DNA of 64,000 bases, from the NCBI GenBank assembly GCA_003991915.1, contig RQTK01000666.1, positions 164,894 to 228,893 on the forward strand. The letters are read 5' to 3'. Both the position numbers and the translations under genes were made by a program. Source of the DNA: Elysia chlorotica (Eukaryota > Mollusca > Gastropoda > Plakobranchidae). Below, piece after piece: positions 1-26,985 of this stretch. Position 1 is the first letter of the stretch; each line of letters starts with the position of its first letter. Under the pieces are notes generated by a model. It was given only the letters and a program-made list of their open reading frames with translations, was not told the origin of the DNA and did not search any database.

Positions 1-1409
1 ATATATATATATATATATATCTATATATATATAGATAAAGATATTGAATATGTTGTGTACATATAATTTGCACTGAGTTGTTGTAGTAACTTTCTATGCA
101 CACACTTTTTCATGTATGTACACTCATTTGTGTCATAACCTTCAAATCAATTTGATCATGTTTATTAAAATTGGTTAATGAATCCGCTTTTTATACTGGT
201 TATTTAAAGCAAAAAACTAACGGGAACTTAATCCTCTTTACATACATAAAATATCACATTTTAAATTAATTGTGTAACCCTGGACTATTTAAGTCAAACG
301 CACTTGTTTGGAGGGGTACCATGAAATTGCTTGGCTGTTACAAAATAATTGAACATTTTGAACTCAAGGGAGTTATAATCAGATCACTATTATTTTCGTA
401 TAGTTCGAATAGGTAAAGAGAAAGACAGTGACCTTTTTATCTCGGCAAGTACAGAAGCATAATAACACAAACTAGTGCGTTTTTATTTCCGATCACATAA
501 CAAGATAATTTCAACGGAAATACTCCCTCTTTCCGGGGATGGAAAAACCACAGCCATCTGTCGTCGAGGGTGAAATTAGCATTTACAATGTCATCTGTAT
601 TCGCTGTCAACTTACAATCATTTTTTATGTGCCTTTTATTTTCTCCAATAGGATAACTTTTTATGATGTAGTTTGACTATCTAAGAATTAAAAACGTATA
701 GAATATATCTTTATTACGCATGTGTTCACTCTGCATATTACATGGATCCTATTACAACAGATCAATTAAAAAAATGATAGCTCGTTATGCCTTACACAAA
801 GTGATTAAAATCTATGTAATAGGAAAGGCATGTGCGTTTATATCAAAGACAAATGAACGTTAAAGATAGTTAAGCGTAACTCTTACATGTATATCAAAAC
901 TTTTGATACTGTGTGAGTCGAAAAAGCACTGACATCATAGATGTTATATAAATAGGCCCATTATAAATAAAGAGAATCGTAATGATTTGTTCATACCTAA
1001 GATAGCAATTCTGGCTAACGTACTCCCGTGTTTTAATTAAAATGTTCTCGGCAATGCCAACTGATACGCACTTTTCTTCGTCTCCTAAGTTCTATAAACT
1101 ACTCCTATTTAAATTCATATGACAAGACAGTGATTCATACAGATAGAGCGGGAAAAATCAGGGTTTCTGGTTTTACCTCAACCATATCACATTATACTTT
1201 AAGCAACAGGTTAGAATCGGTCCACTGGACAGAGATAGGGATTTCACTACGTGATTTGAATTCTCGGCCGCCAGATTTCACACAATGAATAATTTGTAAT
1301 AACCTCATTAAATAGAATGGTAAGTAGCATGATTTGCTCTGAATATCAATGGCAATGGACCCTAATATAGTAATGACAATAATACAGTAGAACAAGAGAG
1401 GAAAAAGGT

Positions 1410-1459
1410 AGAGTAAAAGAGAGGGAGAGAGAGAAATAGTGAGAGAGGAAGGGAAAGAC

Positions 1460-1537
<78 letters not shown>

Positions 1538-1540
1538 GTG
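1410..1540. repeat. (GA)n-rich microsatellite
   Basis: Imperfect GA/GAAA run, nearly pure GA at about 1497-1534. On the minus strand it gives a meaningless Ser/Leu-rich open frame. Confidence 0.9.
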
Positions 1541-2920
1541 GGAGAGAAAGAGAAAGAATCTCTCGGAGTGAAGAATTAATCAATAACACCAAGCTGCAGC
1601 AGGACTTTGTTAGAAGTAAAGAAAAAAAAACAACAACAAGATCACAGGATTGTAGAAAAATGGCAGCAACAAAATGTAATGCAAACAGACGCAAATATGT
1701 AAATCTGACTCTACATAATGAACAGGATGTAAACGAATTGGCCTCTGAAAAGTTATGGTGATTACAGTTAAATGTTGAGTTCAGTATGTTGAGTAGCATA
1801 TTCATATTCTCCTTATCTATCGAAATGATCGCTCCTGCCGATCACACTTGCACATTTATGCGCTCAGAACGGAAAGTTTTTAGAATCCCCAGTACTCGCT
1901 CATGCGGCAGAGGAAAATTTTTACCAACACCCAGTCGACCTTTGTTGGACAAAAAGATCATCTGTCTAGAGCGACCACTTCTGTCTTTATCTTCGGTGGG
2001 CAGTTTCGACTGCTGATTAACAAACTCAAACTGTGGTAAAAAGATGGACATGGCAAAGGTTTATAGGGGAATAAAAACTTTCAATACATAATTAAAACGT
2101 GACACAGACGAAGGTCTGCCAAGACGTGTATGGTTGGATCTACTCTGATCCTTTTAACAGGAAATGCATTTTTCCGGCCTGTTTTTTTCAATTGAAATTC
2201 TCATAGAAACTTTACTTTCAACTTACTTGCTGTTGTTTAATGAATATTTGCTAGATTCATGCATACAAATCCAGTTACAATTAATACCTAGTTTTCATGC
2301 TTTTGGGTTAAGAACAAAGAGCAATAAAACCTAGTTGGCATATTTTGTCAATGGTGCTTTACCATTTTTCTTACTAAAAAAGAACTACTTAATGAATTTT
2401 TTCGTCGACAAAGAAACTCAAGCAACTTTTTAAAAGGGGTACGAGATTTATTCAGGTTTCATAAACTGTTACACGTACTGGCTCGTGATAACTATGAAAA
2501 CCGTTAACGTGTTACACTTCTGTAACTCAGTAACTGAGATAGACCTGTCAATACAATATATTATTGTTTAATTTAATTTAAACAGAGATTGCAGTTTTCT
2601 TTTTTAAAGAATTAAATGATTTGTGTTATTTCAATAAGTATGACTGTGATAAAATAATTGACACAATTCATAAACTTAAAGTATACAAAAAAGGAACAAC
2701 AACCTTTGATCAATAGTTAGTTATTGCGTTTTCACATTTTTTACATGTATTTGTCAGGTTTGAAAAAAAAAGCAGTCAGGTCAGACAATGAACACTGATA
2801 AATACCAAACCAGCTACAATGAACATTTTATTGATTTTCAAACAGTGCTTACTTTCTTATTCTTGTTGTCTCCCTCAGTTTTCTAACGATAGTGACAGCC
2901 ACACTAAAGTTATAATTCCC

Positions 2921-3174
2921 CTTTGATTGTAATGGCTGTCTCCAACCATTGAAAAAAAAGTTGTTGATAATCTTCTATGTCCCAGGCGGGTCTTAAAAAT
3001 CAATTTTGCATTACCTTTGGATATATTTGTCATTGTCATGTAATGACCTTTGATTGTAATGGCTGTCTCCAACCATTGAACAAAAAAGTTGTTGATAATC
3101 TTCTATGTCCCAGGCGGGTCTTAAAAATCAATTTTGCATTACCTTTGGATATATTTGTCATTGTCATGTAATGC
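2921..3174. repeat. 127-bp tandem duplication, two copies
   Basis: The block beginning CTTTGATTGTAATGG at 2921 recurs at 3048 with only a few differences, such as AAAAAAAAG versus ACAAAAAAG. The period is 127 bp and both copies end with TCATGTAATG. The near identity suggests a recent duplication. It has no coding content. Confidence 0.9.
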
Positions 3175-3740
3175 AGAGAGTATCCTGAGGTTTATTGAGT
3201 ATTAGTTATTACTCCGTATCATTTTAGTTTAACATATAGCAAAATAATCATATTCATCGAATTTGTACAATACAACACAAACTCTGCATATTTTCAATCT
3301 TTTTGAACATGTTTTTATAGCACATTTTTTATATAAAAAAATCATGCTAATATGCAATAAACACGTTGTATATTGAGTATATTGTAAAAATAATAATGCA
3401 ATGATCAACAAATCAAAAATCCTGAATTATGAAATATTAAAAGACAGCACCAACTTTGATTCTCTCCCTTCAGACCGTAGGGCGTAGAGTTAAAGTTTTA
3501 GAAATGCATGTTTGCTCAAATATATACAGTATATATTATGTACAATATTGTTGTGTAAATAAAATATTCTCTTCGGAAAAATTAATGTTTTAACTTTTAA
3601 AGCTATCTCGTAAAAAAGTTTTTACCCATTGAAGAAAAAAAAACTATTTCATAAAGTCAAAGCTCCCAAAAATGGCAAAACAAAATGACACTATATTCGA
3701 TCTTCACCACAACTACAGCCTAAAGTCCCAGAGTGCAAGT

Positions 3741-13749
<10,009 letters not shown>

Positions 13750-14533
13750 AATGAGCCTTAAAATAACTTTACTGCAATGTTTCGAACTGTTTATCATAGA
13801 ATTGATTGTTAATTATTTGAAGTTGAAGGCCTGCAATACATAAGAACCTTATTCAGTTTGCATTTATAATCATGGAAAATGTACAGTTAAAAAGAAACAC
13901 ACTTTCAACAAATTACAGGAAGGGTCAAAGCATAAACCCCATAACATATGATTATGATATCGATAGTAATAACGACTGTTTGATTAGATACGTGCGGATC
14001 ACAGTTTTGTAGAGCTCTCTTGGTTCTAATGACAATAATAGCTATAGTATCTGCGCACAGTAAACAATGTTCACAGCTATCTAGAGAAAGAGCAAGAAGT
14101 CAGACCAGACCCAGTTCAGTTCTAACAAGTGTTAAGTGGACTGGATCAGAGAGAACACAGCTGTGTTGACTTCCCCGCACTCTCCACTGACCCCGCTATT
14201 AATAGGGAAATCTCTCTGCCCAGCTGCGACAGGCAGTGAAACCGGAATGAACACACCACGGTTCCGCTATTTGTTGTGTGTTGTGTGGATTAATGTAGCT
14301 GGATTTTATCTGAGCGGCTAGCCGGCTACTACATAGACTCCTGTCTGGATCTCTTCTAGCTCTAATCTACATCGTTGCGAAGCAACCAGGTCAAATGTAC
14401 CAGCCGATATAGCACTCTGTAACGATCGTAACACACAATCGATCTCTTTCGGCACAGGCGGCAAATACGAGAAATAGTCGACACAATTCAATCTACGATG
14501 TATTGCAGAGAATGAGTCAAATGTTATTTGAAT

Positions 14534-14636
<103 letters not shown>

Positions 14637-14990
14637 AAATCTACTACGTGTCCATCACGTAGCAGAGCTATGGACTGCCCGTTTCGAAACTCACGATGGG
14701 GCAAATTAATTTGTTACATTTCATCATTATACTGTGATCGGCTGAGACAGGAGTCCTAAAACTGATATTTTGATAACCAGCTTGAAGTTTTGTTTAAATA
14801 AAATTTTCAGAATTTCCATAAACCTCGGGGCGTTTTTGTTTTGTTGTTTTTGCGAGTTTTTAGACCTTGTGCCAGTCGTGAACCGATTTCCCGATGAAAC
14901 ACTAACTTGGGAGGATATAATGCAAGTGCAGCTGTGGTCTATTGGTTGATTTCTAATCGTTCAACCTAAGCATCTAGCCTCTATCGCAAA

Positions 14991-15082
14991 TGGATCCCAA
15001 GATGAACATCTGACAATTTTACGTACTGCCACAGAGAGACAGTGCTAGGATACTAGGACTCCTGTCTCAGCCGATCACTACT
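14991..15082 (-). mobile_element. SINE body fragment
   Basis: It contains ACATCTGACAATTTTACGTA, CTGCCACAGAGAGACAG and GGACTCCTGTCTCAGCCGAT, the antisense SINE body. A short piece in the other orientation (GATCGGCTGAGACAGGAGTC) lies at 14734-14755, so the two fragments form a small inverted pair. Confidence 0.7.
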
Positions 15083-15654
15083 TCTATCTGTCTTTGTTTG
15101 CGGGTGCCTGCTCTTTTCCCTCTATTTTTCTTTTTTACAGAGTACTGTGACTGAGCCTCTCTAAGTTGATATTTTGAGAGCCCAAGTATGGAAATCCTTG
15201 CAAGAGTAGAAAGAGACATGGGTTGTTTACACTGAGTGTCAAAATGAAACAATTGTTGACTAGTGTAGGACACTTGAGGGACTTTGTTTTTACAAACAGG
15301 GTTGACTGGAGGAGAGTGAGTGCACTCTCTCAGATTGTTGTTATAAGTCCAGGAGTTGAAGACTGGTGTGAAGTCATTGTTTTCACAGTGCCCCTGCTTG
15401 TTTACATAGTCACTGGTGGATTTGTTGACATAAGGCTGGGCATTATCTGGGTCACTTCTCAATTGATTGTTCAAAACAATCCTCAATGAATGGTGAAGGT
15501 GGATAATGGCCAACGAGACCAAGTAAAGAAGATACATTTTCCTTAAAAGATGAAAATACCACCTTGATTCTCTGCAGAATTTCATAATTTTTACATCAAA
15601 TTGTGCACCACATTTACAGCTTGTACTCCAACAATTTTCAGAACATGAATCCAC
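15067..15654 (-). mobile_element. 195-codon LINE-like ORF fragment running into SINE sequence
   Basis: An uninterrupted ATG-to-stop frame encodes a Cys-containing N-terminus, a hydrophobic segment around MYLLYLVSLAII, a polar middle, then SILGLSKYQLR and KKNRGKRAGTRKQRQ. The last motif resembles the RGKRAG segment that precedes the endonuclease domain in CR1/L2-type non-LTR retrotransposons, as I recall those families. The frame stops exactly inside SINE body sequence, as expected of a truncated or fused element. It is not a confident host gene. A small single-pass membrane protein is the alternative. Confidence 0.45.
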
Positions 15655-15715
15655 TTAAATGCACAAATAACACCACATTTATGCAGAGCAAATTGGACTG
15701 CTGCCTGCTAGATAG

Positions 15716-15732
15716 ATAGATAGAGAGAGAGG

Positions 15733-15808
<76 letters not shown>
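15716..15808. repeat. (GATA)n/(GA)n microsatellite
   Basis: Short GATA units grading into pure GA. Confidence 0.95.
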
Positions 15809-15810
<2 letters not shown>

Positions 15811-18390
15811 AATTTTAATTTTAATCCAAGGAGAGGAAAATTGTCAAAATCGAAAGGGAAATATGAAAGATTATTACTTATGATAGCCACTCATCATTTC
15901 GTACTTGAGAGACTTACCTTTCAATTGTTAATAGTCACGAGGAAAATTCTTAAAACACAATATACATACATATGCGCTATGGATTCCCAAATCACACGGG
16001 TCCTCAGGGAACGTAAGGCGGAAGTGGAGTAGACCTACATAGAAGGTCAGGGCAAAGGACAAACCGAAAACCTCCAGTAGCCCGGACATCACTTAACCGT
16101 TGACCCGAATCCACTCTCTAACGATTAAAAAAAAAAACACTCTTGTTCATATACCTGTACCGTTATCGTGGAATGTTTTCAGTTCAAACTGATAAACTTT
16201 TCGGATTATGTTGCGCACCATGAGTATGAATTAAAATCATGACAATTTACCCATAGTGAAAAGGTGTATGCTGTCCCCACGCTCGCTTTAATTTAATCGT
16301 CTTCTCTCGATAATATGAACTGTTTGTTAGCGATAACCTTCAGCACGTCCATTCACCATAGGCACAACAATCATCTTCAGTTATGATGATAATTTCCGAT
16401 CTAAAATTGATGGTTTCATTTAGAACTGTGCTTCTGGTCCATGATTTAGTATGTAAGTGACTGTCACATGAATGCCCACTCACAATTTCATGCCGGTTAT
16501 AAAAAAAATGATATCGGGCTCCGAGTAATACGTTATTTTGTTAGCGTGTTACAATAACACATTCACCTTAATTATACTGTAAATTTTGTTTCATTTCCCC
16601 TTCTAGCATTACATGATTCTTCTGTGCCTTAAAGGTTGAATCATGTCATTCTTTATATCACCTTTAAAGGAACAGTTTAAAATTATATCATGATGTAGCC
16701 TATATCTCGGCTGTGCAAAAATATTGGATGGCTATCACATACAAGGACTGAATTTGTAGTTTGCTTTCAAAACATAAAGATAATTTAATGTACCTGCCCG
16801 CCCCCACCTTTTTATGAAGCCTGGGTAATTTTTTTTATAAAAGCTTTTATTCTGTCTTTAACGCAATCCACCTCTCTGAAACATTTTCTATGTTGCTTTC
16901 TACCCTGTGTCTCCCAGCTTGCTCATGATGATCAAGATGTTTGTTGCAAGTCATACTCCGCTTCTCTGAGCCTTTGCAGCCGACGGACTACGATTCTCAC
17001 AGACTTCTTCAAGTTGCAGATATTGGGAACGGAAGTGGCCTATTGCACCTATTGCCTCATACTTTACTATGAAAAGGAAAATGTTTTCTACTCAATTACT
17101 ATTATCTTCAGTAAAAGATTTTGACCTCACTTTGAATGTCTATTGTAGCCGTCACTCCTTGACCTTATTCCAAGTGGAGTGCTCTCTTGAATCATGGAAA
17201 CTTCTTTGTAAGGACAACAAATAATGCGGCATCCACACGTGATTGAGAAATAGCTCGTGACTCTTAAGCAAAATGATCGGAGTTGAATTTGCTGTATCAG
17301 ACTTTCAACCAAGCAACACGCAAAAAATATTACCTTTACAAACATTAAGGCATTCTTTAAAAAAACAAAAACACAACAAAACAAACAAAAACAAGCATGC
17401 CATTGAAAAGAGTTCATATATACTGTTATCATGGGCCTTATCTTACTCTTTTGAGTAAACTTTATCACTTTATCTTTCTTTTCCTTTTTCCTTCTTACAT
17501 CCGTCAGGTCTTCCTCCATTTTCTCTCAAACATACAAGGTGTTTATTTAAAAAACCCAGCCTTTGCTATTCTGAAAACTACAGGGCTAAAACGGTTGTGG
17601 AAGCAAAATGGGTTTTTTAAGTTACCCCCCCCCCCCCTTCTCTACAGCACCGTAGCTTAGAATGATCTGTTCATAAGCATAAAGAGGTAAAGTTTCTTTA
17701 AAAGATCAAAATAAACCACGGCTCCTACCGCTACTGCTTCTACATTTACCATTGTACATGTAATTATTACCTGAAGCTAGAGTTCATGTACAGCTGCGCA
17801 ATGGTTAGAGAAAGGCTTTTCATTGAATTGTGTGAAAACAGTAACTGACAATGCCGCTTCAAACAATAAATCATAAACAAAAAAGTAATAAAAACATGCA
17901 CACTTTTTCAAAAGATTTATTTGTACCAGACTCCAATTTACAAAACAAAGATGCCCCACATTTTCAAACTCTTACCTATTTTTCATTATTGTCCCATAGC
18001 AATCAAGGTATTTTTGACAAAGTTAAGGAAAAGAAAAGAACCCGTGAAAGTACAATGGTGCTTATTTTACAAAGTAAAGAAACGTGAGTGTGTTTTGCTT
18101 GTTTGTTTGTTTATTTGTTTGTTGTTGTTTTTTCTCTCTCTACAAAAACTGATTATTACATACAATGTTAGAAAATGTATAAAGATAATTAAGTAAATAA
18201 CCTAGGCCTGATTATATTGTATAAATTATATAATTTCACAGCTGTGGTTTTGCGAGCAGGAGCATCTTGTTTCGCATCTAATCAGGTGCCGGAATCTTCA
18301 TTAAGGTATCTTCTTCAGGTAATTATGGGGTTGTAAGGTTAATCAAACGTTACTTTCTACACAGTCTACACAATTTTGACGATTTAAAAC

Positions 18391-18397
18391 AACAACC

Positions 18398-18438
<41 letters not shown>

Positions 18439-18485
18439 AACAACAGCAGCAACAGCAACAACATCAACAACAGCAACAAAAACAA
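18391..18485. repeat. (AAC)n-rich microsatellite
   Basis: AAC/ACA run with CAG interruptions; no coding character. Confidence 0.9.
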
Positions 18486-18904
18486 CACTTTCATGTGTCG
18501 CGACTAATGTGATGAATACATGTGAGTCAAAATATGAAAAACAGTATTATAAAGACATGTTTCTTTTACCGATATCAGTTAGAATAATATAGCAGCAGTA
18601 TCGCATGGCTAGGTTTCCACATTAGCCTGTCAATCCAAGACGTTAGCCTGTGATCGACCGCATAAACTGTATGGGCCTATCCTACGCCCAGATGATTCCC
18701 TGAATTGCCATTTGTATGCAGAATTCGCTTTTATTCGTCCACGTCTGGTTTGAAGTATTTTTTAATATGACCCAGTGTTTTCTTTTCTTATTTTTAAAGC
18801 CTCGAATAGGTTGTGATTTGCTTGCTGTTTCGTAGTTTCCAACGTGAGCTATAATGTGGAGTTTGTGGACAGAGTTTACGTGCTGCAATACAGAGATGTG
18901 TGAG

Positions 18905-19050
18905 GATATCATGACTATGTCTCAGCTAGCCAAATTATACTGACACCGACCCAACCCGGAGAGGCGACGTCGCAGAGCGGGGCTCGAACCAAACACCTCC
19001 TCTGTCGGAAGCGATGTTCTACCCCAGGGCTGCCGCGCCCTCCGAATATG
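18905..19050 (-). mobile_element. tRNA-derived SINE, 5' portion
   Basis: Reverse complemented it begins near CGGAGGGCGCGGCAGCCC, with box-A-like GCAGCCCTGGGGTAGAAC and box B GGTTCGAGCCCC, then GGTCGGTGTCAGTATAAT and TAGCTGAGACATAG. The order matches the fuller copy at 19709 on the plus strand. The non-tRNA 3' half is missing. Confidence 0.8.
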
Positions 19051-19396
19051 TTGTGATGCTTTTATTAGGTTCCCCCCTGCCGGTCGACTATTTGCCCATT
19101 CTTCTCTCCATGTTGCCATCATGTTGAAATCTCGTTGATTCATAGAAAGGCCGTCTAAATTTGAGTTTTTTATGTTTTGGAGGCTGTGTCCGTGACAGAA
19201 TAATTTTACAAGCTTAAGTTTACTATACGCTTATTTAACCCACATAGGATAATTATAAAAAAATTTCCATCCTTTGTTTTTTTTTTCCTTCAGTCCATGG
19301 ATTAGTCGGAACTACAGCTCGAATACCCAGAATCACCGCGTGACAGCTTAATAGGAATATGTGTCACTGTCACAAAGAGTAGGTGTATAACTAAGG

Positions 19397-22976
<3,580 letters not shown>

Positions 22977-23059
22977 GTGAGTAGACGAAAAATTATTTTT
23001 TTAAACCGATAAAAACATGTCCAATCTACCCTTTTTTTAAATAATTACTACTCTATCAT

Positions 23060-23080
23060 TATTAAATATTATTATTATTA

Positions 23081-23119
<39 letters not shown>

Positions 23120-24015
23120 NNNNNNNNNNNNNNNNNNNNNNNNNNNNNNNNNNNNNNNNNNNNNNNNNNNNNNNNNNNNNNNNNNNNNNNNNNNNNNNNN
23201 NNNNNNNNNNNNNNNNNNNNNNNNNNNNNNNNNNNNNNNNNNNNNNNNNNNNNNNNNNNNNNNNNNNNNNNNNNNNNNNNNNNNNNNNNNNNNNNNNNNN
23301 NNNNNNNNNNNNNNNNNNNNNNNNNNNNNNNNNNNNNNNNNNNNNNNNNNNNNNNNNNNNNNNNNNNNNNNNNNNNNNNNNNNNNNNNNNNNNNNNNNNN
23401 NNNNNNNNNNNNNNNNNNNNNNNNNNNNNNNNNNNNNNNNNNNNNNNNNNNNNNNNNNNNNNNNNNNNNNNNNNNNNNNNNNNNNNNNNNNNNNNNNNNN
23501 NNNNNNNNNNNNNNNNNNNNNNNNNNNNNNNNNNNNNNNNNNNNNNNNNNNNNNNNNNNNNNNNNNNNNNNNNNNNNNNNNNNNNNNNNNNNNNNNNNNN
23601 NNNNNNNNNNNNNNNNNNNNNNNNNNNNNNNNNNNNNNNNNNNNNNNNNNNNNNNNNNNNNNNNNNNNNNNNNNNNNNNNNNNNNNNNNNNNNNNNNNNN
23701 NNNNNNNNNNNNNNNNNNNNNNNNNNNNNNNNNNNNNNNNNNNNNNNNNNNNNNNNNNNNNNNNNNNNNNNNNNNNNNNNNNNNNNNNNNNNNNNNNNNN
23801 NNNNNNNNNNNNNNNNNNNNNNNNNNNNNNNNNNNNNNNNNNNNNNNNNNNNNNNNNNNNNNNNNNNNNNNNNNNNNNNNNNNNNNNNNNNNNNNNNNNN
23901 NNNNNNNNNNNNNNNNNNNNNNNNNNNNNNNNNNNNNNNNNNNNNNNNNNNNNNNNNNNNNNNNNNNNNNNNNNNNNNNNNNNNNNNNNNNNNNNNNNNN
24001 NNNNNNNNNNATCAC

Positions 24016-24099
<84 letters not shown>

Positions 24100-24190
24100 T
24101 ATCATCATCATCATCATCGTCATCTTCATCATGATCATCATGATCATCACCATAATTATAATCAATATAATCATTATCATCATCATGTCA
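23060..24190. other. Assembly gap (N run 23120-24010) flanked by (ATT)n and (ATC)n
   Basis: 891 N are bounded on the left by ATT repeats (about 23065-23119) and on the right by ATC repeats (about 24011-24118). The assembler evidently could not cross a trinucleotide repeat. Any open frame across it is meaningless. The first exon of the lectin gene probably lies here. Confidence 0.95.
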
Positions 24191-24263
24191 TTATCACCAT
24201 CATCATGAAAATCATCTTTCTATAATAATTGACTGATCCCATTCTGTACCTTTGCGATCCTAG

Positions 24264-24414
24264 GCTTGCTCCAAGCGCTGGTTGTCAGCGCCGCAAGCTT
24301 GAAGCGCCAGATGCTGTTTAAGGTGGTGACCAGTAGTAACATGGGTACAGAGCAGCTTGCCTCTGCCTGGACTGTTCACTCGCTAGCCGCCTGTGGGACC
24401 ACCTGCAGGAGCAG
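24264..24414 (+). CDS. Lectin exon: end of signal peptide and start of PAN-like module
   Basis: Acceptor TTTGCGATCCTAG, 151 bp, donor AG|GTGAGA. Phase at entry requires one base from an upstream exon. The frame reads [15 protein letters not shown], then a Gln/Ser-rich run into SLAACGTTC. Confidence 0.8.
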
Positions 24415-25675
24415 GTGAGAGGTTAAATAATAATCTTACAAAAACGCCAGGACTAACAGGCAGCACAACCAAAAAATGTTTTGCTTACTCGTACGTATTA
24501 TTACTTAGGAGATAGTGAATTGTAAAACGATCCTCAGTTTTTATGCCAGGTAACAGATATGTCATTTTTATTTTTTGAAGAATAGAGTATAGTGCGTGGT
24601 AATGTTATTGCAGCCAGATTTAATTTTTGTAAATGCTCTCTATATACACGACTGTCTAAACTATAAAAACGCCTGTTTTCCGAGGCAGACTTAGTTTAAG
24701 ACATGTTATTTCAAAATGTAAAATGAACGAAAAGAGAACGACAGGCAGACAGAGACTTGTTGTGTCCTGATTTAATTGAGGATATATAATCCAGTGCCTG
24801 CTTCTCTTAAGAAACGACTATATGTTAACTACCATAGAACTAAATAGTTCATGATTCGTGAACATCGATATGCCACAGTTGCCAAACCAAAAGACGAATC
24901 ATATTTACACCGCAGGGTATCCATTCAAACCAAGATTTTTAGATTGGACTAAGGGCACTATGTTGCTAAGAAACACAAACCTAATTGTTCCTGCGGGGTA
25001 TCGACATCACGCCCCCACACCCCTACTTTTGTTATATGAATTTCTCCCGTTTCGCAGATTTAGAAAACAATTATATCATTGTTGAATTAAGGCTCAATTT
25101 CATGGCATTCAATTTGCCCCAACAGGTATGGGAGCCAATGCCAGACGTTCATGTATAACTCCATCACAGGACGCTGTACTCCGGGATCATTCCTTAAGTA
25201 CGGCACGTTGGGCGCGGCACTGGCGCCCAGTAGCACGGATGGTAACCTCTACGCGCCCTCCAGCTGCGACACGAGTGGCGGCTTCAGATTAGTTACATCC
25301 GGGACCCTGTCTGCCTGTATCATGGTGTCCGACGTCGCCATGTACTACTTAGAGGCGCTTGAATTCTGCCTGAGTGTTGGTGCGCACCTATTCGTGGGCC
25401 GCACCATGCAAAAAATCAACATGCTCCCGCACGGCATCCGCCTCTACATCGGCTTGACGGACCTCGCTTCAGAGGGGACCTTCATCTGGCAAGACACTGG
25501 CGATGCCATCACTCCAGCTCTCAAGAAACAGCTCTTCGATTCGGGACAGCCGGACAATAATAATAACGAAGACTGCGTCAGCATCACTGCTGGCGGGACT
25601 AATGCGGTCGGGAACGATGCGCTCTGTGCCGAGAGGAAATTTCGGGTCGCTTGCGAAAGAACTTTTCTTAGGTAG
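24264..25675 (+). CDS. Secreted PAN/Apple-like plus C-type lectin protein, 5' incomplete (gene-level entry)
   Basis: Two exons, 24264-24414 and 25126-25675, join in phase (AG|G, Arg) to give about 233 residues. The upstream exon is not visible. The partial N-terminus [11 protein letters not shown] looks like the end of a signal peptide. A Cys-bearing module ([30 protein letters not shown]) resembles the PAN/Apple fold seen at the start of many gastropod lectin-like proteins. The C-type lectin domain follows: [38 protein letters not shown] at 25547-25555, GND at 25610-25618, LC and VAC. QPD in loop 4 is the galactose-type signature. The usual WND is GND here, so Ca-site-2 Asn and Asp are kept but Trp is lost. 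The likely role is extracellular sugar recognition or immunity, by family inference. Confidence 0.85.
25126..25675 (+). CDS. Lectin terminal exon: rest of PAN-like module and the whole C-type lectin domain
   Basis: Acceptor ATTTGCCCCAACAG; 550 bp ending at TAG 25673-25675. GC content is far above the surroundings, as for all real exons here. Four consecutive Asn follow QPD. Confidence 0.92.
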
Positions 25676-25689
25676 AGAGGGAAAGGAGA

Positions 25690-26030
<341 letters not shown>

Positions 26031-26294
26031 TTAGATGGTATTTCCTGTTTGTATACTCCATTTGAGTTTTTTCTTAAAGTTCCTATTTTTCTGTGTGATT
26101 ATTTGTTTTTATTATTTTGCTGTTTGTCCAAACATGGCATATTCGTTACTGCGTTCATTTATGTGTTGACTAAATTATACTTCAATTCAGCTTAAAAACA
26201 ATGAAAAACGAGAGTGGAAAAGGTTTGTTTTTTTGTTAATGGGTGTTGTTATTGTTTTTTATTTTTTTGTTTTTTGTTTTTGTTTTTCAAAAAA

Positions 26295-26300
26295 AATAAA
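26295..26300 (+). other. Candidate polyadenylation signal of the lectin gene
   Basis: AATAAA, the first convincing one after the stop at 25675, followed by a GT/T-rich stretch. Use would place the compound microsatellite in the mRNA. Confidence 0.35.
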
Positions 26301-26699
26301 CTAATGTGATTACAAGTATACCAATTCATGATGCAAAAAGTTACACTATTTTGTTTCTATGCCTGTACACGAGAATAGACAGCATTGGTCAGTTTTGAGG
26401 TGCGGGTCAAATTTTATTTATAAATCTGAGATTGGCCTATAGTTGTGACGGGGCAAATATGTTTATCTGTTAATAGTTTTTTGTTGTTTTTTTGTGTGTG
26501 TGAGTTTTACATGATTATCGTGAGGAAAAAAGCCATTATACACCAATACCAAGACTAAAGGCTGATAGTTTTATGTTACATCCAAATTTGTTTGAAAGAT
26601 TGTTTGGAACGACGAGTGACGTCACACATTGTGTTGCTATTAGAAACTTTCTACCAAATTATGGCAACGTCTTTGTAATTGCAAAAAGGACAGTTGTGA

Positions 26700-26985
26700 T
26701 TTTAGATTAAGATACATGTACAACACTGAGGAAACCACCAGATAGTCAACGTGAAAATTAAGAGAGTGATTTTAGATTAAGAGAGAGCGCCAGGATCTCA
26801 GTCGGTGGGCCTAGCAGTATAAGCTATTGAGATTATAACAAGGTAGAGATGCATGTACACCACTGAGGAAACCACCAGATAGTCAACCTCTCTCGTGCTA
26901 CTCCGTTGTCTATTTAGATTAAGATACATGTACAACACTGAGGAAACCACCAGATAGTCAACGTGAAAATTAAGAGGCAGGGGAG
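26700..26985. repeat. Partial tandem copies of a 40-50 bp unit
   Basis: CTGAGGAAACCACCAGATAG recurs at about 26728, 26862 and 26938. TTTAGATTAAGA and GTGAAAATTAAGAG accompany some copies. The array leads directly into the left arm of the inverted repeat. Confidence 0.75.

Larger units (their letters stand above)
1..3740. other. Intergenic region downstream of the P450 gene
   Basis: I see no coding exon here on either strand. The stretch is AT-rich, opens with an (AT)n run at 1-31, and holds a (GA)n microsatellite near 1410-1535 and a two-copy tandem duplication at 2921-3174. The short open frames present are low-complexity or lack coding character. It should contain the 3' UTR of the minus-strand P450 immediately left of 3741, but I could not pick a convincing polyadenylation signal. 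Confidence 0.6.

Noticed and set aside
16855..17125. ATG-less open stretch of about 95 codons on the plus strand
   Set aside because: No motif, no convincing splice sites, and no phase link to neighbouring exons.
17127..17519. 130-codon minus-strand frame
   Set aside because: Composition follows AT-rich noncoding DNA, with no motif or exon structure.
23062..24186. 374-codon minus-strand open frame
   Set aside because: It runs through the N gap and flanking trinucleotide repeats, so it has no meaning.
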